Shown here piece after piece: positions 1 through 8,962 of a DNA stretch of 64,000 nt. Within the stretch, counting starts at the first letter, position 1. Every line of letters begins with the position of its first letter. Below the pieces are notes generated by a model. That model had not been told where the DNA came from, made no database searches, and was given only the letters and a program-made list of their open reading frames with translations. Source of the stretch: Pelomonas sp. SE-A7 (GTDB lineage: Bacteria; Pseudomonadota; Gammaproteobacteria; Burkholderiales; Burkholderiaceae_C); the NCBI RefSeq assembly GCF_030345705.1, contig NZ_JAUASW010000001.1, positions 2,108,001-2,172,000 of the forward strand, written 5' to 3'. A program made the translations under genes and the position numbers.

Positions 1-978
1 CACCACGGCCACACCGACGAAGCCCAGTTCCTCGCCGATCACGGCCAGCAGGAAGTCGGTGTGGGCCTCGGGCAGGTAGTGCAGCTTCTCGACGCTGGAG
101 CCCAGTCCCTGGCCGAACCACTCGCCGCGGCCGAAGGCGATCAGCGAATGGGTCAGCTGGTAGGCCTTGCCCTGGGCGTATTTCTCGTCCCAGGGATTGA
201 GGTAGGCAAAGATGCGCTCGCGGCGGAATTCGCTGAAGGTGATCATCAGCACGAAGGCGCCGACCAGCACCGCCACCACCAGGAAGAACATGCGGCCGTT
301 GACGCCGCCCAGGAACAGGATGCCCATGGCGACGCAGGCAATCACCATGAAGGCGCCCATGTCGGGCTCGGCCAGCAGGAGCACGCCGATCACGCCCAGC
401 GAGACGATCATCGGCCAGACCGCCTGGACGAAGTTCTCCTTGACGTCCATCTTGCGCACCATGTAGCTGGCCGCGTACATGGCGATGGCGAACTTGGCCA
501 GCTCCGAGGGCTGGAAGTTCATCAGGCCCAGCGGAATCCAGCGGCGCGCGCCATTGACCACCTTGCCAATGCCGGGGATCAGCACCACGACCAGCATCAC
601 CAGCGAGACCACGAACAGCCAGGGCGCCCAGCGCTCCCAGGTTGCCACTGGCACCTGCACCACGATCAGCGCGGCGATCAGGCCGGCGCCTATGTACATC
701 GCCTGGCGAGCGAAGTGGAAGGTCGGTGAATAGCGGGTGAACTTCGGGTTGTCCGGCATCGCGATGGAAGCCGAATAGACCATCAGCAGGCCGAAGGCCA
801 TCAGCGCGATCACGACCCAGACCAGGGTCACGTCCCAGCCCAGCAGCTTGGTCGGCTGGCCGGTCGAGACCCAGTCACGCACCGGCACGGCGGTCGGGCC
901 GTCGCCCTCGGCGGTGCCGGTGCTGCCGAAGCGCTGCTTCAGCGACTGGATCAGGTTGGTCAATGCGGCGGTGCTCAC
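1..978 (-). CDS. ftsW: FtsW, lipid II glycosyltransferase of the divisome (C-terminus cut by window edge)
   Basis: SEDS-family membrane protein that polymerises septal peptidoglycan together with FtsI. The frame reads from a GTG start whose GTGA overlaps the murD stop codon, giving 326 codons before the window ends. The translation has a soluble N-terminus, then a hydrophobic segment ending LLMVYSASIAM, several further membrane spans, the family stretch GARRWIPLGLMNFQPSE, and near the edge AYQLTHSLIAFGRGEWFGQG and EAHTDFLLAVIGEELG, which are SEDS signatures. The position after murD is the standard dcw order. The missing part should be the last membrane spans only. Identity is secure from the motifs and the context. 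Confidence 0.95.
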   Translation of the reverse strand, partial: MSTAALTNLIQSLKQRFGSTGTAEGDGPTAVPVRDWVSTGQPTKLLGWDVTLVWVVIALMAFGLLMVYSASIAMPDNPKFTRYSPTFHFARQAMYIGAGLIAALIVVQVPVATWERWAPWLFVVSLVMLVVVLIPGIGKVVNGARRWIPLGLMNFQPSELAKFAIAMYAASYMVRKMDVKENFVQAVWPMIVSLGVIGVLLLAEPDMGAFMVIACVAMGILFLGGVNGRMFFLVVAVLVGAFVLMITFSEFRRERIFAYLNPWDEKYAQGKAYQLTHSLIAFGRGEWFGQGLGSSVEKLHYLPEAHTDFLLAVIGEELGFVGVAVV

Positions 979-2693
979 AGGCTCGCTCCCCGCTCGGCCG
1001 CCAGCGCCTCGGCCGCGGCCACGAAGACCTCGGCCCGATGGGCGTAGTTGCGGAACATGTCCAGCGAAGCGCAGGCCGGGCTCAGCAGCACGCTGTCGCC
1101 CGACTCGGCCTGGGCCAAGCACCAGGCGGTGGCTGCTTCCAGCGTCTCGTGGCGCTGCACCGCGAGGCCTGTTCCTTCGAGCACGGCCTCGATGGCCGGC
1201 GCATCACGGCCGATCAGGGCCACGGCGCGCGCATGCTGCAGGAGCGGCTCGCGCAGCGGCGAGAAATCCTGGCCCTTGCCGTCGCCACCGAGGATGACGA
1301 CCAGCTTGGACGGTGCGCGGTCGGCGCCCAGGCCACCCAAGGCAGCCACGGTGGCGCCGACATTCGTGCCCTTGGAGTCGTCGTAGAAATCGACGCCGTC
1401 CAGCGTGCCAATGTGCTGCACGCGATGCGGCTCGCCGCGGTACTCGCGCAGACCATGCAGCATGGGCGCCAGCGGGCAACCCGCCGCCGTGGCCAGGGCC
1501 AGCGCGGCCAGCGCATTCGAAGCGTTGTGGCGACCGCGGATGCGCAGCGCATCGGCCGGCATCAGACGCTGCACCACCAGTTCCTCGTCCTCGTCGCCGG
1601 GCTTGCGCTTGATCGTCGGATCGCTTTCCAGCGCGCGCACCAGCCAGGCCATACCGCCTTCGCTGACCAGGCCGTAGTCGCCCGGCTTCCTGGGCGCATC
1701 CAGACCGAAGCGCACGACCTTGCGGCCCTGCTCGATCTTGCGGCGGCCGCGGCCCGGGCTGACCATGACGGTCGCCGGCACCAGGGCCTCGACGGCAGCG
1801 TCGTCACGGTTGATCACCATCACGGCTTCCTGGCCGAACACGCGGGCCTTGGCCCGTGCATAGGCGGCCATGTCGCCATGCCAGTCCAGATGGTCCTGGG
1901 TGATGTTGAGCACGGTGGCCGCGGTCGGCTCGAAACCTTCGACGCCTTCCAGCTGGAAGCTGGACAGCTCCAAGACCCAGGCCTCGGGCAGGTGCTCGAA
2001 CACCGGGCCCTTGGGCGGCGGCGGCTTGATGGGCAACGGCTGTTCGTCCAGCAGGGCCTCGACTTCTTCCAGAGCCGTCGGGGCGGAGGCTTCGGCCGGC
2101 GCTTCCTCTTCTTCGACGACCGTCTCGACGGCCGACTCAGGCTCGACTGCAAGTTCCTCAGCGGCCTCCACCGTCACCGGCTCCAGGTCCAGCGCCTGGG
2201 CCAGCGTGGTCAGCATGGACGGGCCGATGTTGCCGGCCACGGCCACGCGCCTGCCGCAGCGCTCGACCAGCAGACCGGTCAGGCTGGTGGTGGTGGTCTT
2301 GCCGTTGGTACCGGTGATGGCCAGCACCACGGGCGCGTAGCGGCGCTCGGCCTTCAGGGCATTCAGCGCCTGAGCAAACAGATCGAGTTCACCCAACAGA
2401 GGCAGGCCCAGCTCACGGGCGCGCGTGAGCAGCGGCTGCAGGCGCGCATCCAGGGGCGACAGGCCAGGACTCTTCAGGACGGCGCGCAGGCCTTCGGCAT
2501 CGGCGGCCTGCAGCGCACCGCTGAAAAACTGCGCATCGGGCAGCAGTTCCTTCAGCGCCGCCAGCTGCGGCGGGTTCTCGCGCGAATCCCAGACGCGGAT
2601 CGCGGCCGCGCCCTGGCGAGCCGCCCAGGCGGCCATGGCCAGGCCGGTGTCGCCCAGGCCCAGGATCAGCAGGTGTGCGCCGTTCAGTTCCAC
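975..2693 (-). CDS. murD: UDP-N-acetylmuramoyl-L-alanine--D-glutamate ligase MurD, with acidic insertion
   Basis: Cytoplasmic Mur ligase that adds D-glutamate to UDP-MurNAc-L-Ala using ATP. The N-terminal Rossmann-like region has GLGDTG near residue 13, the ATP loop AITGTNGKTTTT lies at about 125-136, and the central domain has GNIGPSML and LELSSFQLEG. At 572 residues it is about 100 longer than typical MurD (around 440-500). Much of the excess is a run at about residues 170-233 that is rich in Glu, Ala and Pro and sits between the GNIGP helix and the LELSSFQ strand. Further length comes from a basic segment around SPGRGRRKIEQGRK. It lies 9 bases downstream of mraY and overlaps ftsW, as usual in dcw operons. 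Confidence 0.95.
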   Translation of the reverse strand: MELNGAHLLILGLGDTGLAMAAWAARQGAAAIRVWDSRENPPQLAALKELLPDAQFFSGALQAADAEGLRAVLKSPGLSPLDARLQPLLTRARELGLPLLGELDLFAQALNALKAERRYAPVVLAITGTNGKTTTTSLTGLLVERCGRRVAVAGNIGPSMLTTLAQALDLEPVTVEAAEELAVEPESAVETVVEEEEAPAEASAPTALEEVEALLDEQPLPIKPPPPKGPVFEHLPEAWVLELSSFQLEGVEGFEPTAATVLNITQDHLDWHGDMAAYARAKARVFGQEAVMVINRDDAAVEALVPATVMVSPGRGRRKIEQGRKVVRFGLDAPRKPGDYGLVSEGGMAWLVRALESDPTIKRKPGDEDEELVVQRLMPADALRIRGRHNASNALAALALATAAGCPLAPMLHGLREYRGEPHRVQHIGTLDGVDFYDDSKGTNVGATVAALGGLGADRAPSKLVVILGGDGKGQDFSPLREPLLQHARAVALIGRDAPAIEAVLEGTGLAVQRHETLEAATAWCLAQAESGDSVLLSPACASLDMFRNYAHRAEVFVAAAEALAAERGASL

Positions 2694-2702
2694 CGTTGGT
2701 CC

Positions 2703-3881
2703 TCAGCGCAGCTTCAGGCTGGCCAGGCCGACCAGGCACAGCAGCATGGTGATGATCCAGAAGCGGACGACGACCTGCGTCTCCTTCCAGCCCGACTTCT
2801 CGAAGTGGTGGTGCAGCGGCGCCATCTTGAAGATGCGCCGGCCGGTGCCGAACTTCTTCTTGGTGAACTTGAACCAGCTGACCTGGATCATCACCGACAG
2901 CACCTCGGCCACGAAGACGCCGCCCATGATGCCCAGCACGATTTCCTGGCGCGTGATCACGGCCAGCGTGCCCAGGCCGCCGCCCAGGGCCAGCGCGCCC
3001 ACGTCGCCCATGAAGACCTGGGCCGGATGGGTGTTGAACCACAGGAAGGCAAGACCTGCCCCCGCGGTGGCGGCGCAGAAGATCAGCAGCTCGCCGGCGC
3101 CCGGGATGTAGGGCAGCAGGAGGTACCTGGAGAACACCGAGGAGCCGGTCACGTAGGCGAACACGCCCAGGGCCGAGCCCACCATCACCACCGGCATGAT
3201 GGCCAGGCCGTCCAGGCCGTCGGTGAAGTTCACCGCATTGCTGGTGCCCACGATCACGAAGAACGAAAGGCCCATGAAGCCGAACACCCCCAGCGGATAG
3301 CTGACCGACTTGAAGAAGGGCACGAGCAGGTCGGCGCGCGGCGGCAGCTCGGTCGAGAAGCCGCTCTGCACCCAGCGGAAGAACAGCTCGAACACGCGCA
3401 GCGCCGAGGTCTCGGACACGCTGAAGGCCAGGTAGATCGAGGCGATGATGCCGATCAGCGCCTGCCAGAAGAACTTCTCGCGGCTGCGCATGCCCTCGGG
3501 GTCCTTGCGCACCACCTTGCGCCAGTCATCGACCCAGCCGATGGCGCCGAAGCCCATGGTCACCATCATCACGACCCAGACGAAGCGGTTGCTCCAGTCG
3601 AACCACAGCAGGGTCGAGACGCCGATGCCTATCAGGATCAGCACGCCGCCCATGGTGGGCGTGCCGCTCTTGGCCAGGTGCTGCTGCACGCCGTACTCGC
3701 GGATCGGCTGGCCGATCTTCATCTCGGTCAGGCGGCGGATGACCCAGGGACCGAAAGCCAGGCCGATCAGCAGGGCCGTCATGGCCGACATCACCGCGCG
3801 GAAGGTGATGTAGTTGAACAGGCGCAGAAAGCCCCATTCCGGATAGAGGCTGAGCAACCATTGCGAGAGGCTTAGCAGCAT
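2703..3881 (-). CDS. mraY: Phospho-N-acetylmuramoyl-pentapeptide transferase MraY
   Basis: Integral membrane enzyme that transfers phospho-MurNAc-pentapeptide from UDP to undecaprenyl phosphate, making lipid I. The 392-residue protein has about ten membrane spans, the cytoplasmic acidic motif VDDWRK at about 117-122, the signature NAVNFTDGLDGLA, and the late histidine cluster PLHHHFEKSGW that is characteristic of MraY. The N-terminus (YITFRAVMSAMTAL) and the spacing KSGTPTMGGVLIL match the family, so the ATG at 3881 is a good start. The gene is 6 bases after murF. Confidence 0.97.
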   Translation of the reverse strand: MLLSLSQWLLSLYPEWGFLRLFNYITFRAVMSAMTALLIGLAFGPWVIRRLTEMKIGQPIREYGVQQHLAKSGTPTMGGVLILIGIGVSTLLWFDWSNRFVWVVMMVTMGFGAIGWVDDWRKVVRKDPEGMRSREKFFWQALIGIIASIYLAFSVSETSALRVFELFFRWVQSGFSTELPPRADLLVPFFKSVSYPLGVFGFMGLSFFVIVGTSNAVNFTDGLDGLAIMPVVMVGSALGVFAYVTGSSVFSRYLLLPYIPGAGELLIFCAATAGAGLAFLWFNTHPAQVFMGDVGALALGGGLGTLAVITRQEIVLGIMGGVFVAEVLSVMIQVSWFKFTKKKFGTGRRIFKMAPLHHHFEKSGWKETQVVVRFWIITMLLCLVGLASLKLR

Positions 3882-3887
3882 GGCTTC

Positions 3888-5321
3888 CTACTTCCCTTCA
3901 GCGGCCGACAGCGCCGCGATCACTTGTTCCATGCGCATGAATCGCGAGCCCTTGACCAGCACGGTCGAGACGCGTGGCGCCTCGCCCAGCGCGGCCAGCA
4001 GGTCCGCCACGGTTTCGAAGGCGCGGCCATTCGCGCCGTAGGCCGCCGCAGCGTCCTTGGCCGCCGCACCAGCGGTCCACAGATGGGCCACGCCGCGCTC
4101 GGCCGCATAGGCGCCCACCTCGCGGTGGAACTCCGGGCCTTGCGAGCCGACCTCGCCCATGTCGCCCAGCAGCAACCAGGCCGCGCCCGGCAGCTCGGCC
4201 AGCACGTCGATGGCGGCACGCACGCTGTCGGGATTGGCGTTGTAGCTGTCGTCGATCAGGGTGACGCGGCGGCCGCCCAGCATCACCGTGCCCAGCGCGG
4301 ACCGGCCCTTGACCGGGCGGAAGCTTTCCAGGCCGCGCACAATGGCAGCCAGCGGCGCACCGGCAGCCAGCGCGCAGGTCGCGGCGCCCAGCGCATTGCG
4401 GACGTTGTGCAGGCCGGCCACGGCCAGGCTGACCGGTGCATCGCCGGCCGGCGTGTGCAGCTCCAGCGCCCAGTGGCCCGTCGACTCGCCCTCTTCGCCC
4501 GCGCCAATCCAGCGCGCGCGGCCGGTCACGTCGGCCTGTCCCTGCAACGCGAAGCTCAGCTCGCCGCGATGGCCGGCCAGCTGGTGCCAGATCGGGGCGC
4601 AGGCATCTTCGGCCGGGAACACCGCGACGCCGGCAGCGCCCAGGGCCTCGATCACGGCGCCGTTCTCACGCGCCGCGGCCTCGACCGTCTGCAGGAATTC
4701 CTGGTGCTCGCGCTGGGCGTTGTTGACCAGGGCCACCGTCGGCTGGGCCATGGCGGCCAGCGGAGCGATTTCGCCCGGATGGTTCATGCCCAGCTCGACC
4801 ACGGCGGCCCGATGCCAGACCGCGTCGTCCTGGCGCAGCCTGAGCAGCGTCAGCGGCACGCCAATGTCGTTGTTGTAGTTGCCCTCGGTCGCCAGCGAAG
4901 CATTGCCCAGCCAGGCCCGCAGGATGCTGGCAATCATCTGCGTGACCGTGGTCTTGCCGTTGCTGCCGGTGACCGCGATCACAGGCAGATGACAGTGACG
5001 GCGCCAGGCCGTGGCCAGCAGACCCAGGGCCTGCTTGGCATCTGGCACCTCGATGCCAGCGAGGCCAGCCGCTTCGAGGCCGCGTTCGGCCAGCGCAGCG
5101 ACGGCACCGGCGGCCTTGGCATCGGCCAGGAAGTCGTTGGCATCGAAGCGGTCGCCGCGCAGGGCGACGAACAGGTCGCCGGACTTGAGCGTGCGGGTGT
5201 CGCTGTGGACCCGCTGGATCTCGGTCTGCGGATCGCCGACCAGGCGCGCCTGCGGCAGGCTTTGCTGCAGCAGGTGCAGGGCCTGGCCCAGCGTCATCAA
5301 AGGCGTGTCGTGGTGAATCAC
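3888..5321 (-). CDS. murF: UDP-N-acetylmuramoyl-tripeptide--D-alanyl-D-alanine ligase MurF
   Basis: Adds D-Ala-D-Ala to the UDP-MurNAc-tripeptide. It is 477 residues, normal for the family. The N-terminal UDP-binding part has VHSDTRTLKSGDLFVALRG, the ATP loop VTGSNGKTTVTQ lies at about 118-128, and the central part has TEGNYNNDIGVPLTLL and ELGMNHPGEI, which are MurF-specific. The C-terminal domain has DDSYNANPDSVRAA and LGDMGEVG. Its ATG overlaps the stop of murE (ATGA), indicating translational coupling. Confidence 0.96.
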   Translation of the reverse strand: MIHHDTPLMTLGQALHLLQQSLPQARLVGDPQTEIQRVHSDTRTLKSGDLFVALRGDRFDANDFLADAKAAGAVAALAERGLEAAGLAGIEVPDAKQALGLLATAWRRHCHLPVIAVTGSNGKTTVTQMIASILRAWLGNASLATEGNYNNDIGVPLTLLRLRQDDAVWHRAAVVELGMNHPGEIAPLAAMAQPTVALVNNAQREHQEFLQTVEAAARENGAVIEALGAAGVAVFPAEDACAPIWHQLAGHRGELSFALQGQADVTGRARWIGAGEEGESTGHWALELHTPAGDAPVSLAVAGLHNVRNALGAATCALAAGAPLAAIVRGLESFRPVKGRSALGTVMLGGRRVTLIDDSYNANPDSVRAAIDVLAELPGAAWLLLGDMGEVGSQGPEFHREVGAYAAERGVAHLWTAGAAAKDAAAAYGANGRAFETVADLLAALGEAPRVSTVLVKGSRFMRMEQVIAALSAAEGK

Positions 5322-6811
5322 AAACCAGCCCTCCGGATCAAGGCAGCACGGGCCTGCTCAACATCCGAGAACGGACGGCGCCGGCCCTGGATTTCCTGGT
5401 AGTCCTCATGGCCCTTGCCGGCCACCAGGACCACGTCGCGGCTGCCGGCCTGCTGCACCGCATGGTCGATGGCGACGGCGCGGTCGACGATGGAGGTGGC
5501 CAGCGGCGCACCGGCGACGATATCGGCCAGGATGGTCTCGGGCGATTCGGTGCGCGGGTTGTCGCTGGTGGCGATCACCAGGTCGGCCAGGCGCGCGGCA
5601 ATGGCGCCCATCTGCGGCCGCTTGGTGCGGTCGCGGTCGCCGCCGCAGCCGAACACGCAGATCAGCTGGCCACCGCGCGCCGCCGCCAGCGGGCGCAGCG
5701 CCTGCAGCGCCTTGTCCAGCGCGTCGGGCGTGTGGGCGTAGTCCACCACCACCTCGGGCAGCTCGCGGCCATTGCCGATGCGCTGCATGCGGCCGGGCAC
5801 CGGCGTCACCTGGCCGGCGGCGGCAGCGGCCTCGGCCAGCGAATGGCCCAGCGCGCGCAGGCCGCCGATCACGCCCAGCAGATTGCTGATGTTGTAGTCG
5901 CCGATCAGGCCGGTCTGCACCGCGACCGTGTCGCCGCCCTGCTCCTTCAGCGTGAAGGCGATGCCACCGGCGGCGTACTGCAGTTGGTGAGCCGAGAGCC
6001 GCGCCTCGGCATTGACCGCATAGGTCCAGACATCGAGCTTGCCGCCGGCCAGCTCGCCGGCCAGGGCCGCCCCCTGGGCGTCGTCGATATTGATCACGGC
6101 CGACTTGAGGCCCGCCCAGTCGAACAGCTTGCGCTTGGCCGACCAGTAGGTCTCCATGCTGCCGTGGTAATCGAGATGGTCCTGGGTGAAGTTGGTGAAC
6201 AGCGCGACGCGGATCTCGGTGCCGGCCAGGCGCTGCTCTTCGATGCCGATGGACGAGGCCTCGATGGCGCAACCGCCGAAGCCCTGATCCAGCATGCGGC
6301 GGAAGGCCTGCTGCAGCAGCACCGGGTCGGGCGTGGTCAGGCCGGTGTAGTCGATGGCGGCCCCCGTGCCGTCCGGCGCCGGCGGCACGCCCACGCCCAG
6401 CGTGCCGATCACGCCGCAGCGCGAGTCCAGCAGCGACAGCGCCTGGGCGGTCCACCAGGCGCTGGAAGTCTTGCCATTGGTGCCGGTGACAGCGATCACC
6501 GGCAGCGTGCGGCTGGGCTCGCCGTAGTAGGCGGCGGCGATGCGGCCGGTCATGGCCTTGAGGCCGGGCAGCGTGGCGACGCGGGCGTCCTTGAAGTCGT
6601 GGGCATCGACGCCGGCATCCTCGACCAGGCAGGTCGCGGCACCCGCAGCCAGGGCCGCGGCCACGAACTCGCGACCATCGCGCGCATAGCCGGGCCAGGC
6701 GATGAAGGCATCGCCCGGCTGGACCTGGCGGCTGTCGGTACGCAGCGCGCCGGTGGTCCATTCCTGCAGCCAGCGGGCGGCGGCTTCGGGGGATTTGAGG
6801 CGGGTCAGCAT
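5318..6811 (-). CDS. murE: UDP-N-acetylmuramoyl-tripeptide ligase MurE (meso-diaminopimelate adding)
   Basis: Adds the third stem-peptide residue. I place the start at the ATG at 6811 (MLTRLKSPEAAARWL), giving 497 residues. The open frame runs further upstream, but that part is translated intergenic repeat and the tail of ftsI in another frame. The family features TDSRQVQPGDAFIAWPG and ATP loop VTGTNGKTSSAWW (about 109-120) follow. The DNPR motif at D417-R420 is the meso-diaminopimelate recognition signature, so the substrate is meso-DAP rather than lysine. No strong Shine-Dalgarno sequence precedes the start. A 28-codon frame ending across it (ATGCTGA) may couple translation. Confidence 0.95.
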   Translation of the reverse strand: MLTRLKSPEAAARWLQEWTTGALRTDSRQVQPGDAFIAWPGYARDGREFVAAALAAGAATCLVEDAGVDAHDFKDARVATLPGLKAMTGRIAAAYYGEPSRTLPVIAVTGTNGKTSSAWWTAQALSLLDSRCGVIGTLGVGVPPAPDGTGAAIDYTGLTTPDPVLLQQAFRRMLDQGFGGCAIEASSIGIEEQRLAGTEIRVALFTNFTQDHLDYHGSMETYWSAKRKLFDWAGLKSAVINIDDAQGAALAGELAGGKLDVWTYAVNAEARLSAHQLQYAAGGIAFTLKEQGGDTVAVQTGLIGDYNISNLLGVIGGLRALGHSLAEAAAAAGQVTPVPGRMQRIGNGRELPEVVVDYAHTPDALDKALQALRPLAAARGGQLICVFGCGGDRDRTKRPQMGAIAARLADLVIATSDNPRTESPETILADIVAGAPLATSIVDRAVAIDHAVQQAGSRDVVLVAGKGHEDYQEIQGRRRPFSDVEQARAALIRRAGL

Positions 6812-6891
6812 CGTTGCCCGCCCGGCCGCCCCGAAGGGCAACGAACGCCCCCTTGGGGGGCAGTGAACGCAGTGAGCGTGGGGGCCATCAT
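6805..6891 (-). other. Palindrome-rich element and 28-codon open frame between ftsI and murE
   Basis: The 82 bases between ftsI and murE break the otherwise overlapping dcw gene order. They hold an inverted repeat with the core CCCCCAAGGGGG, a flanking GAACGCAGTGAGCG-type segment, and GGGGCGGCCGGGCGGGC next to murE. An ATG two bases after the ftsI stop opens a 28-codon frame whose TGA overlaps the murE ATG as ATGCTGA. The composition looks like a dispersed intergenic repeat rather than a gene. I recall similar GC-rich inverted elements in Burkholderiales intergenic regions, but cannot verify copy number here. Confidence 0.5.
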
Positions 6892-6893
6892 GA

Positions 6894-8684
6894 TCAGAAG
6901 CTCTCTTCCACGGCCTGAACCTTCTGGGTCGCCACGATCTGCGGCTTGACCTCGAGGTCGGGTGGCACATTCATCAGGCGCAGGCTCTGCGACACGACCT
7001 GGCTGAACACCGGGCCGGCCACGATGCCGCCGAAGTACTGGCCGGCGCTGGGCTCGTCCACCATCACCGCAACCACGATGCGCGGATTGCTGATCGGCGC
7101 CAGGCCAACGAACCAGCTGCGGTACTTGTTGCCGGCATAGCCCTTGCCTTCCTGCTTGTGGGCCGTACCGGACTTGCCGCCCACGCTGTAGCCCTGGGCC
7201 ATGGCCAGCGGCGCCGTGCCGCCGGGGCCGGCCGCCATCTGCAGCATGCCGCGCATGGTGGTGGCGGTCTTGGGAGAGAACACGCGGATGCCGTGCACCG
7301 GCTCGCCGCTGGCCGACTTGGTCATGGTGATGGGAATCACCTCGCCGTCGCGGGCGAACACGGTGTAGGCACGGGCCAGCTGCAAGAGCGAAGCCGACAG
7401 GCCGTAGCCGTAGCTCATGGTCGCCTGCTCGATCGGGCGCCAGCTCTTGTACGGACGCAGCTTGCCGCTGATCGCGCCGGGGAAATTGATCTGCAGCCGC
7501 TGGCCCAGGCCAATCGCCGAGAACATCTCGTGCATCTCGCGCGGCTGCATCTGCATGGCCAGGCGGGCGGCGCCGATGTTGCTGGACTTCTGGATCACCT
7601 GCTCCACGCTCAGGTCGCCATGAGGGTGGGCATCGGTCGGCGACCAGCCGGAAATCACCAGGCTGCGCGGTGCGGTGTTGATGATGGTCTGCGGCGTGAC
7701 GCGGCCGCTCTCCAGCGCCAGGCTGGCGATGAAGGGCTTCATGGTCGAGCCGGGCTCGAACACGTCGGTCAGCGCCCGGTTGCGCAGCTGGGCACCGCTG
7801 AGGTTCTGGCGGTCGCCGGGATTGAAGCTGGGGTAGTTGGCCAGGGCCAGCACCTCGCCGGTCAGCACATCCAGCACCACGGCCGAGCCGGCCTTGGCCT
7901 TGTTCTCCAGCACCGCGTCGCGCACCCGCTGGTAGGCGAAGAACTGGATCTTGGAGTCGATGGACAGGTCGATGTCGCGGCCGTTCACCGGTGGCACGCG
8001 GTCGCCTATGTCCTCGACCACGCGGCCCAGGCGGTCGCGCACGACCGAGCGCGAGCCGTCGCGGCCCTGCAGGTCCTTCTGGAACGCCAGCTCTATGCCT
8101 TCCTGGCCGCGCTCCTCGATGTTGGTGAAGCCGACCACATGGGCCGCGGCCTCGCCCTCGGGGTACTTGCGCTTGTACTCGCGGTCCTGGAACACGCCCT
8201 TGATGCCCAGGGTCTTGATCTGGCCGGCCATCTCGTCGTCGGCCTGGCGGCGCAGCCAGACGAAGCGGCTGTCCGGGTCCAGCTTGCGATCCAGCTCGGC
8301 GCTGCTCAGGCCCAGGATTTTGGCCAGCTGGCGGCGCTTGGCCGGATCGGCATCCACTTCCTTGGGAATCGCCCAGAACGAGGGCACGGCCACGCTGGCC
8401 GCCAGCACCTGGCCCGAGCGGTCGATGATGCGGCCGCGGCTGGCCGGCAGCTCCATCGTGTGGGCGTAGCGGGCCTCGCCCTGCTTCTGGAAAAACTCCG
8501 TGCCAATGACCTGCACATAGAGCGCACGGCCCAGCAGGCCGGTGAAGGAAATGCCCACCAGAGCCACCAGGAAGCGCGAACGCCACGGCGGCGTCTTGGA
8601 AGCCAGCAGCGGGCTGCTGCTGTAGCTGACGCTGCGGGCCGCGATGGCGCCGCCATTGCTCTTGTTGCGCTTGGCGCCGCTCAT
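6894..8684 (-). CDS. ftsI: Peptidoglycan D,D-transpeptidase FtsI (PBP3)
   Basis: Class B penicillin-binding protein that crosslinks septal peptidoglycan with FtsW. The start is the ATG at 8684 (MSGAKRNKSN), which overlaps the ftsL stop, giving 596 residues; longer upstream reading is the ftsL frame shadow. A short basic N-terminus is followed by one membrane span at about 38-57, then the dimerisation part with PASRGRIIDRSG. The transpeptidase domain has the active serine in GSTMKP (S313, K316), the SxN motif KSSNIGAAR and the KSGTAHK box. All catalytic motifs are intact. Confidence 0.97.
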   Translation of the reverse strand: MSGAKRNKSNGGAIAARSVSYSSSPLLASKTPPWRSRFLVALVGISFTGLLGRALYVQVIGTEFFQKQGEARYAHTMELPASRGRIIDRSGQVLAASVAVPSFWAIPKEVDADPAKRRQLAKILGLSSAELDRKLDPDSRFVWLRRQADDEMAGQIKTLGIKGVFQDREYKRKYPEGEAAAHVVGFTNIEERGQEGIELAFQKDLQGRDGSRSVVRDRLGRVVEDIGDRVPPVNGRDIDLSIDSKIQFFAYQRVRDAVLENKAKAGSAVVLDVLTGEVLALANYPSFNPGDRQNLSGAQLRNRALTDVFEPGSTMKPFIASLALESGRVTPQTIINTAPRSLVISGWSPTDAHPHGDLSVEQVIQKSSNIGAARLAMQMQPREMHEMFSAIGLGQRLQINFPGAISGKLRPYKSWRPIEQATMSYGYGLSASLLQLARAYTVFARDGEVIPITMTKSASGEPVHGIRVFSPKTATTMRGMLQMAAGPGGTAPLAMAQGYSVGGKSGTAHKQEGKGYAGNKYRSWFVGLAPISNPRIVVAVMVDEPSAGQYFGGIVAGPVFSQVVSQSLRLMNVPPDLEVKPQIVATQKVQAVEESF

Positions 8685-8962
8685 CTCTGCACTCCGCTGG
8701 CACTCAGGCTGGCCTGCTGGATGATGGCCGGCGTGGCGGCGCGCATCTGCAGGCGTTCGCGGGCGACCTTTTCGACCCGCAGATTGGTGGCTTGCGCCTG
8801 GCGCTCGGCCTGCAGGCGCTGCAGGTCGGCGTCGAGCCGCCGTGCCTCGGCCTGGGCCTTGTCGATCTCGGTGAACAGCCGGCGCGCCTCGTAGGCACTG
8901 CGCACCATCAGCGCGCCCGAGCCCAGCACGGCCAGCATCAGGATCAGGTTGAGGCGGCTCAT
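8681..8962 (-). CDS. ftsL: Cell division protein FtsL
   Basis: Small bitopic division protein of 93 residues. It has a near N-terminal membrane span (LNLILMLAVLGSGALMV) and a periplasmic heptad-rich coiled coil at about 24-70 (EARRLFTEIDKAQAEARRL and following), the region that pairs with FtsB for recruitment to the septum. Primary sequence is poorly conserved in the family. The assignment rests on size, topology and its exact place between rsmH and ftsI, with ATGA overlaps on both sides. Confidence 0.93.
   Translation of the reverse strand: MSRLNLILMLAVLGSGALMVRSAYEARRLFTEIDKAQAEARRLDADLQRLQAERQAQATNLRVEKVARERLQMRAATPAIIQQASLSASGVQR

Noticed and set aside
963..3875. Very long open frame on the plus strand opposite murD and mraY (about 970 codons)
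   Set aside because: It is the antisense shadow of genes with strong GC3 bias; the product is His/Gln/Arg-rich with no domain, while the minus strand carries conserved enzymes.
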